A DNA stretch of 64,000 bases from Rahnella sikkimica (GTDB lineage: Bacteria; Pseudomonadota; Gammaproteobacteria; Enterobacterales; Enterobacteriaceae). The notes beneath the pieces are model-generated. The model was not told the origin of the DNA. It made no database searches and saw only the letters and a list, made by a program, of their open reading frames with translations. Made by a program: the position numbers and the translations under genes. Each line of letters begins with the position of its first letter. The stretch's first letter is position 1. The DNA lies in the NCBI RefSeq assembly GCF_002951615.1, contig NZ_CP019062.1, positions 930,001-994,000 on the forward strand, written 5' to 3'. Shown in pieces: positions 35,911 to 44,551 of this stretch.

Positions 35911-36429
35911 TCAACCCAACGCCAGCCCTAATACCGCGCCCACCGCCAGCACCCACAGCGGGTGAATACGTTTGTTCAGAGCCATCAGCGTACACACGGC
36001 AATCACACCGGCGAGTGTCATGGTGGTGGCGGAGGCTTTGGCGATGAGTAATCCGCTGGAGACCACCAGCCCGACGGTCACCGGCACCAGACCGCGCTGG
36101 ATCACCTGCCGCCACGGCCGGTCTTTATAGCGCTTCCACCCGCCCATCACGATAATCGTCACGACGGAAGACGGGCCGAATTTTGCCAGCGAGGAAACCA
36201 GTAATCCTGACCATCCTGCGACCTGCCAGCCAATCAGCGGCACGATCATCATATTCGGGCCCGGCGCGGCCTGCGCCAGGGCAAACAGGGCGCTGAATTC
36301 CTGCGCGCTCATCCAGTGATGCACATCCACCACCGCGCGCTGCATCTCAGGCAGGATGGTATTTCCGCCGCCAAACGCCAGTAAGGAAAGCTCGGTAAAC
36401 AGCAGGGCAAGTGAGAGTAAAACGGCCAT
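35911..36429 (-). CDS. Chromate transporter family protein, C-terminal partner
   Basis: The 172-residue membrane protein is one half of a short-chain ChrA pair. ELSLLAFGGGNTILPEMQRA and LAQAAPGPNMMIVPLIGWQV are the typical ChrA FGG...PE and APGPN motifs. Its ATG overlaps the stop of the partner gene by one base (TGATG at 36427-36431), so translation is coupled. Short-chain pairs form an antiparallel transporter; many family members move organic or inorganic anions other than chromate, so the substrate is not proven. Confidence 0.88.
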   Translation of the reverse strand: MAVLLSLALLFTELSLLAFGGGNTILPEMQRAVVDVHHWMSAQEFSALFALAQAAPGPNMMIVPLIGWQVAGWSGLLVSSLAKFGPSSVVTIIVMGGWKRYKDRPWRQVIQRGLVPVTVGLVVSSGLLIAKASATTMTLAGVIAVCTLMALNKRIHPLWVLAVGAVLGLALG

Positions 36430-37013
36430 CAGAATTTACTCCGTGCGCAGATAAAAATACTGACCGGTGCCAGCACCAGCATGACCGGCAGCATCGGCAT
36501 ACGGAACGCGGCGATGGCGATCACGCCCACGGCGACCAATGCCAGTTGCAGCCATTTTCCCCACAGCGGCGCGAGCATTTTAAGCCCCGTTGATAACAGC
36601 AAACCGGCCGCGGCTGCTGCCATACCGGCGAACAGATGTTCCACCAGCGGCTCATTCTGATAACGCGCATAGACCAGACCGAGCAGCACAACGCAAATCG
36701 TCGGCGCGAGGATCAGCCCGAGGATGGCGGAAAGCGCACCGCGCAGCCCGCGAAATTCCATCCCCAAAGCGACCGACAAATTGATGATATTGCCGCCGGG
36801 CAAAAACTGACACAGCCCGAGCAATTCAGTGAACTGCGCGGCGGTCAGCCAGCGACGCTTATCCACCAGCATGTGCCGCGCCATCGGCAATACGCCACCA
36901 AAACCCGTCAGGCCCAGAACGAAAAAGCCCATGAAAAGTTGCCCGCAATCGGGTGCAGGCGCGGTCTGGTCTTCGGTAGTTAGCATGATTTTTTCCTGCG
37001 TGTAATCGGCCAT
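36429..37013 (-). CDS. Chromate transporter family protein, N-terminal partner
   Basis: The 194-residue membrane protein is the first gene of the ChrA pair. FFVLGLTGFGGVLPMARHML and LLGLCQFLPGGNIINLSVAL are the CHR-domain motifs, here with LPGGN where the partner has APGPN. GAGGGAG seven to eight bases ahead makes the ATG at 37013 the best start; a second ATG at 36986 also has an AGGA. The long frame upstream of it overlaps the divergent LysR gene and is not coding. The divergent LysR probably regulates the pair. Confidence 0.88.
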   Translation of the reverse strand: MADYTQEKIMLTTEDQTAPAPDCGQLFMGFFVLGLTGFGGVLPMARHMLVDKRRWLTAAQFTELLGLCQFLPGGNIINLSVALGMEFRGLRGALSAILGLILAPTICVVLLGLVYARYQNEPLVEHLFAGMAAAAAGLLLSTGLKMLAPLWGKWLQLALVAVGVIAIAAFRMPMLPVMLVLAPVSIFICARSKF

Positions 37014-37130
37014 CTCGACACTCTCCCTCAAAGATAATTCAAAGCCGCCAGAGGCGTAAATTTCGTTACGGATCATGCGCGCTGTCATGACATGATGTCT
37101 AATGCCTTTAATAGCGAGGACAGATACCCT

Positions 37131-38054
37131 GTGAGTATGGCAATGATCGAACTGAAACGGCTTAACGCCTTTGTCACCGTGGTGGAAGCCGGCAGTATTA
37201 CCCGCGCTGCGGAGTTGTTGTTTATTCAGCAGCCGCCGCTGACGCGCCTGTTGCAGGGGCTGGAGCAGGATTTTGGCGTGCCTTTGTTGCAGCGTTTGCC
37301 GCGCGGGGTGAGCCCGACCGAAGCCGGTGAGGTGTTGTTGCAGGAAGCGCGCGCGGTGCTGGCGCGGGCGGAGCAACTGAATGCGGCGATGCGTCGCGCG
37401 GCGCAGGGAGAACAGGGGCGCATCCGGATTGGGTTCACCAGTTCGGCGGCGCTGCATACGTTTGTGCCCGCGCTGCTGCGCCGGTATCGCGAGATTTATC
37501 CGTCGGTCAGCACGCAACTCGAGGAAAGCGGCAGCGGCGAGTTGCTGGAAGCCGTGGTAGCCGGGCAGCTTGACGTGGCGTTTGTGCGTATGCCGGTTAA
37601 AGACATGCCGGAACTGGAGATGGAAAAGGTGCTGGAAGAGCCAATGTGGGTCGCCGTTCCCGCCGGACACCGGCTGGCAGCACGGGCAAACGGTCAGCCG
37701 CTGAAACTCGAAGAACTGAGCAACGAGCCGTTTGTGCTTTACCGCCGTCGCGCCGGGCAGGGGTTGTACGATGCGATACTCGCGGCGTATGTCCGCGCCG
37801 GATTCAGCCCGCATATCGTGCAGGAAGCGCCACGGCTGACATCGTGTCTGAGCCTGGTCGGTGCGGGGCTGGGCGTGTCAATTGTTCCGGCGTCTATGAC
37901 CCGTCTGGGCGGCGACGGCGTGGTGTTTTTGCCGCTTGATGCCAGCACGCAGCTCAGCGCGCCGTTATATCTCGCCCGGCGGGAAGACAGCCATGCATCG
38001 TCTATAATTAGTACGTTTTGTCAGCTGGTCAGCAAGCAGCTCGCCGGCGATTAA
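37131..38054 (+). CDS. LysR-family regulator next to chrA pair
   Basis: The 307-residue LysR protein has an HTH near residues 20-40 (GSITRAAELLFIQQPPLTRL) and a binding domain starting GRIRIGFTSSAALHTFVPAL, of the CatR/BenM-like group. GAGGA at 37116-37120 is 10 bases before a GTG at 37131, which is taken as start; ATGs at 37137 and 37143 are alternatives. It is divergent from the ChrA pair. Its last four bases overlap the 3' end of the convergent ArsR gene. Confidence 0.85.
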   Translation: MSMAMIELKRLNAFVTVVEAGSITRAAELLFIQQPPLTRLLQGLEQDFGVPLLQRLPRGVSPTEAGEVLLQEARAVLARAEQLNAAMRRAAQGEQGRIRIGFTSSAALHTFVPALLRRYREIYPSVSTQLEESGSGELLEAVVAGQLDVAFVRMPVKDMPELEMEKVLEEPMWVAVPAGHRLAARANGQPLKLEELSNEPFVLYRRRAGQGLYDAILAAYVRAGFSPHIVQEAPRLTSCLSLVGAGLGVSIVPASMTRLGGDGVVFLPLDASTQLSAPLYLARREDSHASSIISTFCQLVSKQLAGD

Positions 38055-38404
38055 AGGTGTTGCTCGGAGATGTGTTTTTGCGTGGATTCGATAGTAATGC
38101 CGTCGGATTCGATGGCGCTGAGCAGGCAGTCGAGCAGGCCGGGGAAGCGGGCGTCCAGATCTTCACGGCGCAGCGACAGTAAGTTAGCGCGTCCGTCCGG
38201 GCGCTGCCAGATCATGCCGCTGTCACGCAGCACGCGCCAGTGGTGAGTCAGCGTCGATTTCGATAAGCCCTGCAACAGGGTGCCGCACGGGTGTTCGCCG
38301 CCTTTCGCTAAGGTGCGGATCACCGCCAGACGTAGCGGATTTCCCAGCGCAGTCAGCACATTTTCGAGACGAATCTGCTCGCGTTCAGGGTGGTTGGCTA
38401 TCAT
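38051..38404 (-). CDS. ArsR-family winged-helix repressor
   Basis: The 117-residue protein has an ArsR-type fold: LENVLTALGNPLRLAVIRTL, a recognition helix in SKSTLTHHWRVLRDSGMI and a wing QRPDGRANLLSL. The conserved metal-binding CxC of classical ArsR is absent (only one Cys, in EHPCGTLL), so a non-metal or redox signal is likely. AAGGAAAG supports the ATG at 38404. It is divergent from a second EF-G gene across a spacer with strong palindromes, which suggests it controls that gene. Confidence 0.85.
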   Translation of the reverse strand: MIANHPEREQIRLENVLTALGNPLRLAVIRTLAKGGEHPCGTLLQGLSKSTLTHHWRVLRDSGMIWQRPDGRANLLSLRREDLDARFPGLLDCLLSAIESDGITIESTQKHISEQHL

Positions 38405-38514
38405 CGGACTTTCCTTACTTAGAGGTGTGTTAACGCGGCCGCGCAATATAGCTTATCCGTCTGCTGCTGTACAACGCGACGGCCTCTGACCAATTTCATC
38501 AATAGAATAAAATT

Positions 38515-38549
38515 ATTGTACGACTATACACGTACAATTGTAGTATACT
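38515..38549. promoter_or_regulatory. Palindromic operator candidate between arsR-type and EF-G2 genes
   Basis: ATTGTACG (38515-38522) and CGTACAAT (38531-38538) form a perfect eight-base inverted repeat with eight bases between. TACAATTGTA (38533-38542) is a second overlapping palindrome, and TATACT (38544-38549) could be a -10. It lies about 111 bases from the ArsR start and 107 from the EF-G2 start, a good place for shared control. Confidence 0.55.
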
Positions 38550-38655
38550 CTCCGCATTATGAATTTTAGTCGTCAGATTATTTCTTAACTCAACTTTGTG
38601 ACGGGATGTGAAACCACTCTCCGCCAACTTAGCCATCAACCAGTAAGGACGTTAT

Positions 38656-40761
38656 ATGGCTCGCAAAACGCCAATCGAGCGCTACCGTAATATCGGTATC
38701 TCAGCACACATCGACGCAGGTAAAACCACCACCACCGAGCGTATTCTTTTCTATACCGGCATGAACCATAAGCTGGGAGAAGTGCATGACGGCGGTGCGA
38801 CCACAGACTGGATGGCTCAGGAACAGGAACGCGGCATTACCATTACGTCCGCTGCGGTGACCTGTTTCTGGCGCGGGATGGATCACTCGTTCGATGAGCA
38901 TCGCATTAATATTATCGACACGCCGGGGCACGTGGATTTCACCATTGAAGTGGAACGTTCCATGCGTGTGCTTGACGGTGCGGTAATGGTGTACGACGCC
39001 GTGGGCGGCGTGCAGCCACAGTCTGAAACCGTCTGGCGTCAGGCGAATAAATACAAAGTGCCGCGTCTGGCCTTCGTCAACAAAATGGACCGTCAGGGTG
39101 CAGACTTCTTCCGCGTTCGCCAGATGATGGTGGACCGCCTGAAAGCCAATCCGGTGCCGATTGTCATTCCGATTGGCAGCGAAGAGCATTTCACCGGTGT
39201 GGTCGATCTGCGCAAGATGCGCGCCATTTTGTGGGATGACGAAACGCAGGGTATGACGTTTACCTATGAACCGATCCCGGCCGATTTGCAGGCGCTGGCG
39301 GAAGAATGGCGCGAAAAAATGATCTCAGCGGCGGCGGAAGCCAACGATGAGCTGATGGATAAATATCTCGAAGAAGGCACGCTGACCGAGGATGAAATTA
39401 CCCTGGGTCTGCGTCTGCGCACCATCGCCGGTGAAATCCAGCCGATGCTGTGCGGCAGTGCGTTCAAGAATAAAGGTGTTCAGCGCATGCTCGACGCCGT
39501 GGTCGAACTGATGCCGTCGCCGCTGGATATTCCGCCGGTTGCCGGTACGGACGAAGACGGCAACGACGTGTTCCGTCATTCCGACGATAACGAGAAGTTC
39601 TCGGCGCTGGCGTTCAAACTGATGACCGACCCGTACGTCGGCCAGTTGACGTTTGTCCGCGTTTATTCCGGCGTGCTGAAAAAAGGCGACAGCGTCTACA
39701 ATCCGGTGCGCGGCAAGAAAGAACGTATCGGACGTATTGTGCAGATGCACGCCAATGACCGCATCGAGATAGATGAAATCCGCGCCGGTGATATCGCGGC
39801 CTGTGTGGGCCTGAAAGATGTCACCACCGGTGAAACGCTGTGCGACCCGAGCGACATTATTACGCTGGTGCGCATGGAGTTCCCGGATCCGGTGATTTCG
39901 CAGGCGATTGAACCGAAGACCAAGGCCGACCAGGAAAAAATGGGGATCGCGCTGTCGCGGCTGGCGTCGGAAGATCCGTCGTTCCGCATCCGCACCGATG
40001 AGGAATCCGGCCAGACTATTATTTCCGGGATGGGCGAGTTGCATCTCGAAATCATCGTTGACCGCATGAAACGCGAGTTCGGCGTGGAAGCCAACATCGG
40101 TAAACCGCAGGTCACGTACCGCGAAACCGTGCGTAAAACCGTGCAGGATGTCGAAGGGAAATTTGTGCGTCAGTCAGGCGGTAAAGGCCAGTACGGCCAC
40201 GTTGTCTTCACGCTCGAACCGTTGCCGGCGGGCACCGGCTTTGAGTTTGTCGATGCGACCAAAGGCGGCGTCGTACCGCGCGACTACATTCCTGCGGTCG
40301 AAAAAGGGGTCACGGAAGCGCTGAACAACGGCATTCTGGCCGGGTATCCGGTGGTGGACGTGAAAGTCACGCTGACGTTCGGTTCATACCATGAGGTCGA
40401 TTCTTCGGAAATGGCGTTCAAAATGGCGGCCATCTTTGGTTTCAAAGAAGCAGCCAAACGTGCGGATCCGGTGATCCTCGAACCGATGATGAAAGTGGAA
40501 GTGGAAACCCCGGAAGAGTACGCCGGTGGCGTGATGGGTGATTTATCTTCACGTCGCGGTACGGTTCAGGGCATGGAAGAGATAGCGGGCGGCGGCGGTA
40601 AAATCATCAAAGCCGAAGTGCCGTTATCCGAGATGTTCGGCTACTCCACCGTTTTGCGGTCGATGTCGCAAGGTCGTGCAACCTACAGCATGGAGTTCAA
40701 TCACTATGCCGAGGCACCGCGCAATGTTGCAGAAAACATTATTGCGTCGCGTGGAAAATAA
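38656..40761 (+). CDS. fusA: Second elongation factor G
   Basis: The 701-residue translational GTPase has all EF-G domains. G1 [15 protein letters not shown]2/switch RGITIT, G3 DTPGHVDF, G4 NKMD and the domain IV motifs [11 protein letters not shown] and [15 protein letters not shown] are intact. It is about as close to E. coli EF-G as a diverged paralogue would be. It stands alone, without rpsL, rpsG or tuf, so it is not the str-operon copy. An own promoter with palindromes, a divergent ArsR repressor and a strong terminator suggest conditional expression. The role may be translocation or ribosome recycling under stress, or tolerance to an EF-G inhibitor; none is proven. AAGGA precedes the ATG. 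Confidence 0.9.
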   Translation: MARKTPIERYRNIGISAHIDAGKTTTTERILFYTGMNHKLGEVHDGGATTDWMAQEQERGITITSAAVTCFWRGMDHSFDEHRINIIDTPGHVDFTIEVERSMRVLDGAVMVYDAVGGVQPQSETVWRQANKYKVPRLAFVNKMDRQGADFFRVRQMMVDRLKANPVPIVIPIGSEEHFTGVVDLRKMRAILWDDETQGMTFTYEPIPADLQALAEEWREKMISAAAEANDELMDKYLEEGTLTEDEITLGLRLRTIAGEIQPMLCGSAFKNKGVQRMLDAVVELMPSPLDIPPVAGTDEDGNDVFRHSDDNEKFSALAFKLMTDPYVGQLTFVRVYSGVLKKGDSVYNPVRGKKERIGRIVQMHANDRIEIDEIRAGDIAACVGLKDVTTGETLCDPSDIITLVRMEFPDPVISQAIEPKTKADQEKMGIALSRLASEDPSFRIRTDEESGQTIISGMGELHLEIIVDRMKREFGVEANIGKPQVTYRETVRKTVQDVEGKFVRQSGGKGQYGHVVFTLEPLPAGTGFEFVDATKGGVVPRDYIPAVEKGVTEALNNGILAGYPVVDVKVTLTFGSYHEVDSSEMAFKMAAIFGFKEAAKRADPVILEPMMKVEVETPEEYAGGVMGDLSSRRGTVQGMEEIAGGGGKIIKAEVPLSEMFGYSTVLRSMSQGRATYSMEFNHYAEAPRNVAENIIASRGK

Positions 40762-40790
40762 CTGAAACGGGCGTAATCTCCGCTCAAGAC

Positions 40791-40818
40791 AAAACGGTCC
40801 GCAAGGGCCGTTTTTTTT
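40791..40818 (+). terminator. Terminator of the EF-G2 gene
   Basis: AAAACGGTCC and GGGCCGTTTT pair around a GCAA loop with a long T-run behind. Confidence 0.9.
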
Positions 40819-40877
40819 GGGGTTTATTTGGAGATATACAAGGCTCGATGCACTGGACTTACTCGTAATAGGAATTT

Positions 40878-40904
40878 AAGGCGCAAACAGTATTTGCGCC
40901 TTTT
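40878..40904 (-). terminator. Terminator of wrbA
   Basis: AAGGCGCAAA and TTTGCGCCTT pair around CAGTA, 15 bases after the wrbA stop. TTAAATT follows on the minus strand. Confidence 0.65.
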
Positions 40905-40918
40905 GCAGATATTACGCG

Positions 40919-41518
40919 TTAGCTGAATAACTTCTGGGTAATGGTGGCAACGTGTTTACCCTGATGCACGGCAATACGCAGTTCTTCGGGGCTTGGCTGA
41001 CGTGAACCGTCGCCGCCTGCAATCGTGGTCGCGCCATAAGGTGTACCGCCACGAACCTGGGAAATGTCGAATAATTCAGGGGTGGTGTAACCGATTGGGA
41101 CGATGATCATGCCGTGGTGGGCGAGGGTGGTCCAGGTTGAGGTAATCGTCATTTCCTGACCGCCGCCGGTACCGGTTGAGCTGAATACGCTGGCGACTTT
41201 TCCTGCCAGAGCGCCTTTGGCCCATAAGCCACCGGTCTGATCGAGGAAGGTGCGCATCTGGCTGGACATATTCCCGAAACGGGTTGGCGTGCCGAGGATT
41301 ATGGCGTCGTAGTCGGCAAGTTCTGCCGGTGATGCGACCTCTGCTGTTTGTCCGGTTTTCCCGCCTGCGGCTTTAAACGCCTCTTCAGGAATGGTTTCCG
41401 GCACACGTTTTACCGTGACTTCAACACCGGGAACGCTGCGTGCGCCTTCCGCAACACTTTGTGCCATCGTTTCAATATGACCATACATGGAATGATAAAG
41501 AACCAGTACTTTTGCCAT
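40919..41518 (-). CDS. wrbA: NAD(P)H:quinone oxidoreductase WrbA
   Basis: The 199-residue flavodoxin-like protein is close to E. coli WrbA (198) throughout: [73 protein letters not shown] and [20 protein letters not shown]. It binds FMN as a tetramer and reduces quinones by two electrons, protecting against redox stress. GAGGAG precedes the ATG at 41518; a TTG two codons upstream is not needed. It is a single-gene unit. Confidence 0.95.
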   Translation of the reverse strand: MAKVLVLYHSMYGHIETMAQSVAEGARSVPGVEVTVKRVPETIPEEAFKAAGGKTGQTAEVASPAELADYDAIILGTPTRFGNMSSQMRTFLDQTGGLWAKGALAGKVASVFSSTGTGGGQEMTITSTWTTLAHHGMIIVPIGYTTPELFDISQVRGGTPYGATTIAGGDGSRQPSPEELRIAVHQGKHVATITQKLFS

Positions 41519-41598
41519 TTTCAACTCCTCATGAGGGTGTGTTTGTTGCGTATTTTGCTCATCTGTCTGTTTGCACCACTAAAGAGTAGGACAGATCA

Positions 41599-42114
41599 TC
41601 ACTTCACGTTTTCCGACAACGTCCAGCGGCTCACAAAATGTTGCTGATATTGTTTCGTAATGTCTGGTATTCCGCGCAGGACAACGACATTTTCGCTGTT
41701 GGTCTTTTCGGCTGTTTCCGAGTCATTGAATGAACCGGTTTCTACGGCGTCGCTGTCTGCGATGATCACTTTGTCGTGCTGAATGTGGAAGTGCTTATCG
41801 ACGCGTATCTGAACGCCATGCGCTGAGGCATCCGCAATATTATGCAGCGCTTTCGCGTTATGCATATTTTGGCGGTTATCGACGATGACCTGCACCGAAA
41901 CGCCGCGCCCGGCGGCAGAATCCAGCGCGTCGACTATGTCATGCGCGGTAAACTCGTAAGCCATCATTTTGAGGCTTTTATGCGCATGGTTGATCAGGTC
42001 CAGAACCAGCGCGCGGGCAGAACCTTCAGGCGAAAAACCCACCTGAACGGTTCGTGCCTGAACGCTGCCAGCTATGAGGACAGAAGTAATGAGGCATTTC
42101 ATAAGGATTTTCAT
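41599..42114 (-). CDS. Secreted phospholipase D-like nuclease (Nuc type)
   Basis: The 171-residue protein has a signal peptide (MKILMKCLITSVLIAGSVQA) and a single PLD domain. The HxKx4D motif is HDKVIIAD, followed by the typical VETGSFNDSETAE. Single-HKD proteins of this size dimerise to form one active site; the family includes the plasmid pKM101 endonuclease Nuc, a periplasmic DNase. It is the last gene of an operon with a trimeric autotransporter, a lipoprotein and a 73-residue protein, 14 bases behind the latter. A periplasmic or surface nuclease role is inferred. Confidence 0.82.
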   Translation of the reverse strand: MKILMKCLITSVLIAGSVQARTVQVGFSPEGSARALVLDLINHAHKSLKMMAYEFTAHDIVDALDSAAGRGVSVQVIVDNRQNMHNAKALHNIADASAHGVQIRVDKHFHIQHDKVIIADSDAVETGSFNDSETAEKTNSENVVVLRGIPDITKQYQQHFVSRWTLSENVK

Positions 42115-42128
42115 GGTTTCGCGGTTCC

Positions 42129-42350
42129 TTAATTTGCCGGTTCCCAGCTCACCAGCACCGCGACTTCATCGGGTTTCGCGATGAATTTGCTGAGGGTTGC
42201 CGTGTGACCGTCACGCATCATCACCGATACGGCAACGCCGGTGACACCGTGAGTCAGCGGCGTTTCCTCGACCCTTTGTAACATTTTCAGGCAGGTATAT
42301 TGCTGCTCCGGGGGTAAATGTCTGAACTGATCGGTGTGATGTTTTTTCAT
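42129..42350 (-). CDS. 73-residue hypothetical protein
   Basis: The small protein was not recognised and has no signal peptide. It begins MKKHHTDQFRHLPPEQQ and contains GVTGVAVSVMMRDGHTATLS, compatible with a small alpha/beta domain. Its ATG overlaps the lipoprotein stop by four bases (42347-42350), so translation is coupled. It lies 14 bases ahead of the nuclease gene, which makes it a true operon member. Confidence 0.65.
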   Translation of the reverse strand: MKKHHTDQFRHLPPEQQYTCLKMLQRVEETPLTHGVTGVAVSVMMRDGHTATLSKFIAKPDEVAVLVSWEPAN

Positions 42351-42763
42351 ACGGTCGTCCTGCCATAAATCTGTCCGTTTCGCATCAGGACCACTTTATG
42401 CGTGCGCTTATAGTAGATCGCCGTAAAGATGCCTTTGCGGTAAACCTGAGCGTCCGCGTTATCTTCATCAAGAAAGGCGGTGGTGCCTTCGATATAGCCC
42501 TGTTTATCAGCGGGAAAGATTTTGATATCGATGCCTTTGATTCGCACATGCACAACGCGTTTGGCGGTCTGCGCATATTGTGTCGTCGCATTTTCCATTG
42601 CCTGCTTCAGCGCCGTGTTCTGGATAGCGGTCTGGCGGTTTTGCTCTGCAATATAGCAGGCGTCTTTAGAGATCCCCTGCGCCTGGCAATCTGCCATTCG
42701 GGAAGCCTGAGTTGAACATCCGGCGAGGAGAATCAGCGTGGTGAATACAAAAATTTTCTTCAT
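42347..42763 (-). CDS. Hypothetical lipoprotein in the autotransporter operon
   Basis: The 138-residue protein has a type II signal: MKKIFVFTTLILLAGCS, with the lipid Cys at 16. No aspartate follows the Cys, so outer-membrane sorting is likely. The mature part has a helical stretch with two more cysteines (DCQAQGISKDACYIAEQNRQ) and a beta-rich end (GIFTAIYYKRTHKVVLMRNG). No known family was recognised. It lies 68 bases behind the autotransporter gene. In Salmonella a lipoprotein (SadB) helps the trimeric autotransporter SadA to the surface; a similar helper role is possible here but sequence similarity is not claimed. Confidence 0.75.
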   Translation of the reverse strand: MKKIFVFTTLILLAGCSTQASRMADCQAQGISKDACYIAEQNRQTAIQNTALKQAMENATTQYAQTAKRVVHVRIKGIDIKIFPADKQGYIEGTTAFLDEDNADAQVYRKGIFTAIYYKRTHKVVLMRNGQIYGRTTV

Positions 42764-42831
42764 AAAATGACCATCGTATTTTTTCAATAAATTCCGTGGC
42801 TGACGTTTGCCAGCCACGGATCATTACGTGT

Positions 42832-44223
42832 TTACCAGCCCACGCTGACGCCTGCGCCGTAACCGACGTTGCTCTGTGAATCATCAGAAACCGTCATTTT
42901 GACGATCGTGGCTTGCCCTGCGTGGAACGAAGCGCCGACGGAAAGGGCATTTTCAGAATCATACCCACCAATGCCTGCGCCGACAGCAAACTGCTGAGAT
43001 TCCTGAACCTGCGGGATATTGGCCTGAGCCATTGCAGAAGCGGAACCTGCGGCGGCTTCTTTTTTGTTGTCATCAACCTGAGATTTCAAATCACTGAATT
43101 TCTGGTTGGTGTAAGACTCAGAGTCAGACAGAACCTGTTTATCCGCCTGATAACGTGCATGGGATTCTGACAACACTTCGGCATGGTTCTGTTCTGCTTC
43201 GGCATTAAGCGTCGTGATTTGTGCATCGTAATACGCGGAGCGAACCTGTTGCTGAATGACCGGCTGCTGAGCAGGGGTGGCGGTAAGTTTTTCAATGGTC
43301 TGATGATCAGCCGTTTGCTGGGTGATCAGGGAATGCACCTCGGCATTGGTGGCGGCGGCATTCATTTGGGTGAGGCGAGCGTTGTCGTCTTGCTGAATGA
43401 CTGGGATAGATGCCTGAATTGTCGAGGCAGTCTGAGCTGCATCGTGCGCGGCAACCATTCCCTGAATGCGGTCCGACTGGCGGATATTTTCGCGAGCATT
43501 CGCGCCATCAATATCATTTTGAGCGGCTTTTGTGGCTTTGTCCTGGTCGGTATCAGTAGCCAGCTGCTTTACTTTGCCTTCAGCAATTTCATCTTTATTT
43601 GCTGCAATAGCATCTTTGTTCTGATTAACGCCATGCGCGGTCGCACGGATCAAACCGGCGTTATCGTCGATGTCTTTGCGGTTATCGGCAATTGCATCCT
43701 GATTTGCCTTAATCAACCCGGATTGGATAAAGTTGCCTTTTAGCGCTGCGGTAGCATTAATACTGGCATGCGTTGCAGTCGCCTGAGCTGTTTGAATCGC
43801 AGCGTCCTGTTCAACATTTTTAGCCGCGTTATTGTCAATATCTACTTGCGCAACCATGATGGCATGGTGGTTATTATCAATCTTGTTGTTAGACCAGTTA
43901 ACATCATGCTGAAGTGATGACAGCGAATTATCCTGTGATGTTTCTTGGGCTTGCGCTGCTTTCAAAGCATCGAAACGAGCTTTCAATTCCGTCTGAGAAG
44001 GAACGCCGGTAGGTGCTGCTGTTTGAGGTTTTTGTACGTCAACATCAGAAGCCGAAACTGGAGCCGCAGTGACTGCCATAGCCGCAACAGCGACCGCCGT
44101 TAAAACACGGCGAATAGTCGAAGCCGATACCCCGAAGTAACGCGCCAATTCCGATTTGTTATGATTTCCTGCGATGTAAGCATTAACGATCTGAGTGTTA
44201 CGGTCTGTTGCCTGAGCTTTCAT
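42832..44223 (-). CDS. Trimeric autotransporter (YadA-like) with N-terminal helix-turn-helix
   Basis: The 463-residue protein ends in a YadA-type anchor of about 65 residues (VGAGIGGYDSENALSVGASF, then strands ending SNVGYGAGVSVGW). The stalk from about 70 to 390 is Ala/Gln/Asp/Asn-rich coiled coil. The N-terminus is odd: residues 8-41 (QIVNAYIAGNHNKSELARYF, GVSASTIRRVL) read as a DNA-binding HTH and run straight into a signal-peptide core (AVAVAAMAVTAAPVSAS). There is no start codon between them, so the two are translated as one, with the HTH in place of the usual extended signal region. No head domain is obvious. It is the first gene of a four-gene operon; a CRP-like site lies about 100 bases upstream. 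Confidence 0.85.
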   Translation of the reverse strand: MKAQATDRNTQIVNAYIAGNHNKSELARYFGVSASTIRRVLTAVAVAAMAVTAAPVSASDVDVQKPQTAAPTGVPSQTELKARFDALKAAQAQETSQDNSLSSLQHDVNWSNNKIDNNHHAIMVAQVDIDNNAAKNVEQDAAIQTAQATATHASINATAALKGNFIQSGLIKANQDAIADNRKDIDDNAGLIRATAHGVNQNKDAIAANKDEIAEGKVKQLATDTDQDKATKAAQNDIDGANARENIRQSDRIQGMVAAHDAAQTASTIQASIPVIQQDDNARLTQMNAAATNAEVHSLITQQTADHQTIEKLTATPAQQPVIQQQVRSAYYDAQITTLNAEAEQNHAEVLSESHARYQADKQVLSDSESYTNQKFSDLKSQVDDNKKEAAAGSASAMAQANIPQVQESQQFAVGAGIGGYDSENALSVGASFHAGQATIVKMTVSDDSQSNVGYGAGVSVGW

Positions 44224-44551
44224 GAGTTTTTTCCGACATTGAAATAAGTATCTAATAGCGACAAATAAATGCGTTAACAGAACGCTATTCTTGTCTCCTT
44301 ACGAAAAGCATACATACGATGAATGTGACTTGTTTCACACATTCACGGTCGTTTGACTTATGTCAAGAAACGTAAAGTTAAACCGCTACATGAAATTGTT
44401 TCACTTAGCGCGCTTATTTGTAGCTGCCAGACACGGTTTTGTGCTTCTAAAGAGGTGAAAACTCGGATTTTTCGTAGCGAATAGCGACGTAATGAAATCC
44501 CTACGAGATTCCTGTACTATGTGTATGGTTTTAAAAAGTGGAGATAAGACT
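44224..44551. other. Divergent control region of the autotransporter operon and HTH gene
   Basis: This 328-base spacer holds a CRP-type site (44324-44339), the palindrome CGTTTGAC-N4-GTCAAGAAACG (44350-44372) and repeats of AATAGCGAC at 44254-44262 and 44480-44488, with a related inverted copy (GCTATT) at 44284-44289. The repeats flank both start sites, as expected for a shared repressor. No gene is seen inside. Confidence 0.55.
44324..44339. promoter_or_regulatory. CRP-type binding site
   Basis: TGTGA-CTTGTT-TCACA is a perfect CRP core; the wider 22 bases also agree well with the consensus. It lies about 100 bases before the autotransporter start and about 210 before the HTH gene. Which promoter it serves is not decided. 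Confidence 0.7.

Noticed and set aside
35911..37013. Single chromate transporter broken by a frameshift
   Set aside because: Both halves carry their own CHR motifs, start codons and a TGATG overlap; this is the normal short-chain pair.
37014..37814. N-terminal extension of the chrA gene on the minus strand
   Set aside because: It overlaps the LysR gene antisense and has no ChrA similarity; a strong ribosome site marks 37013.
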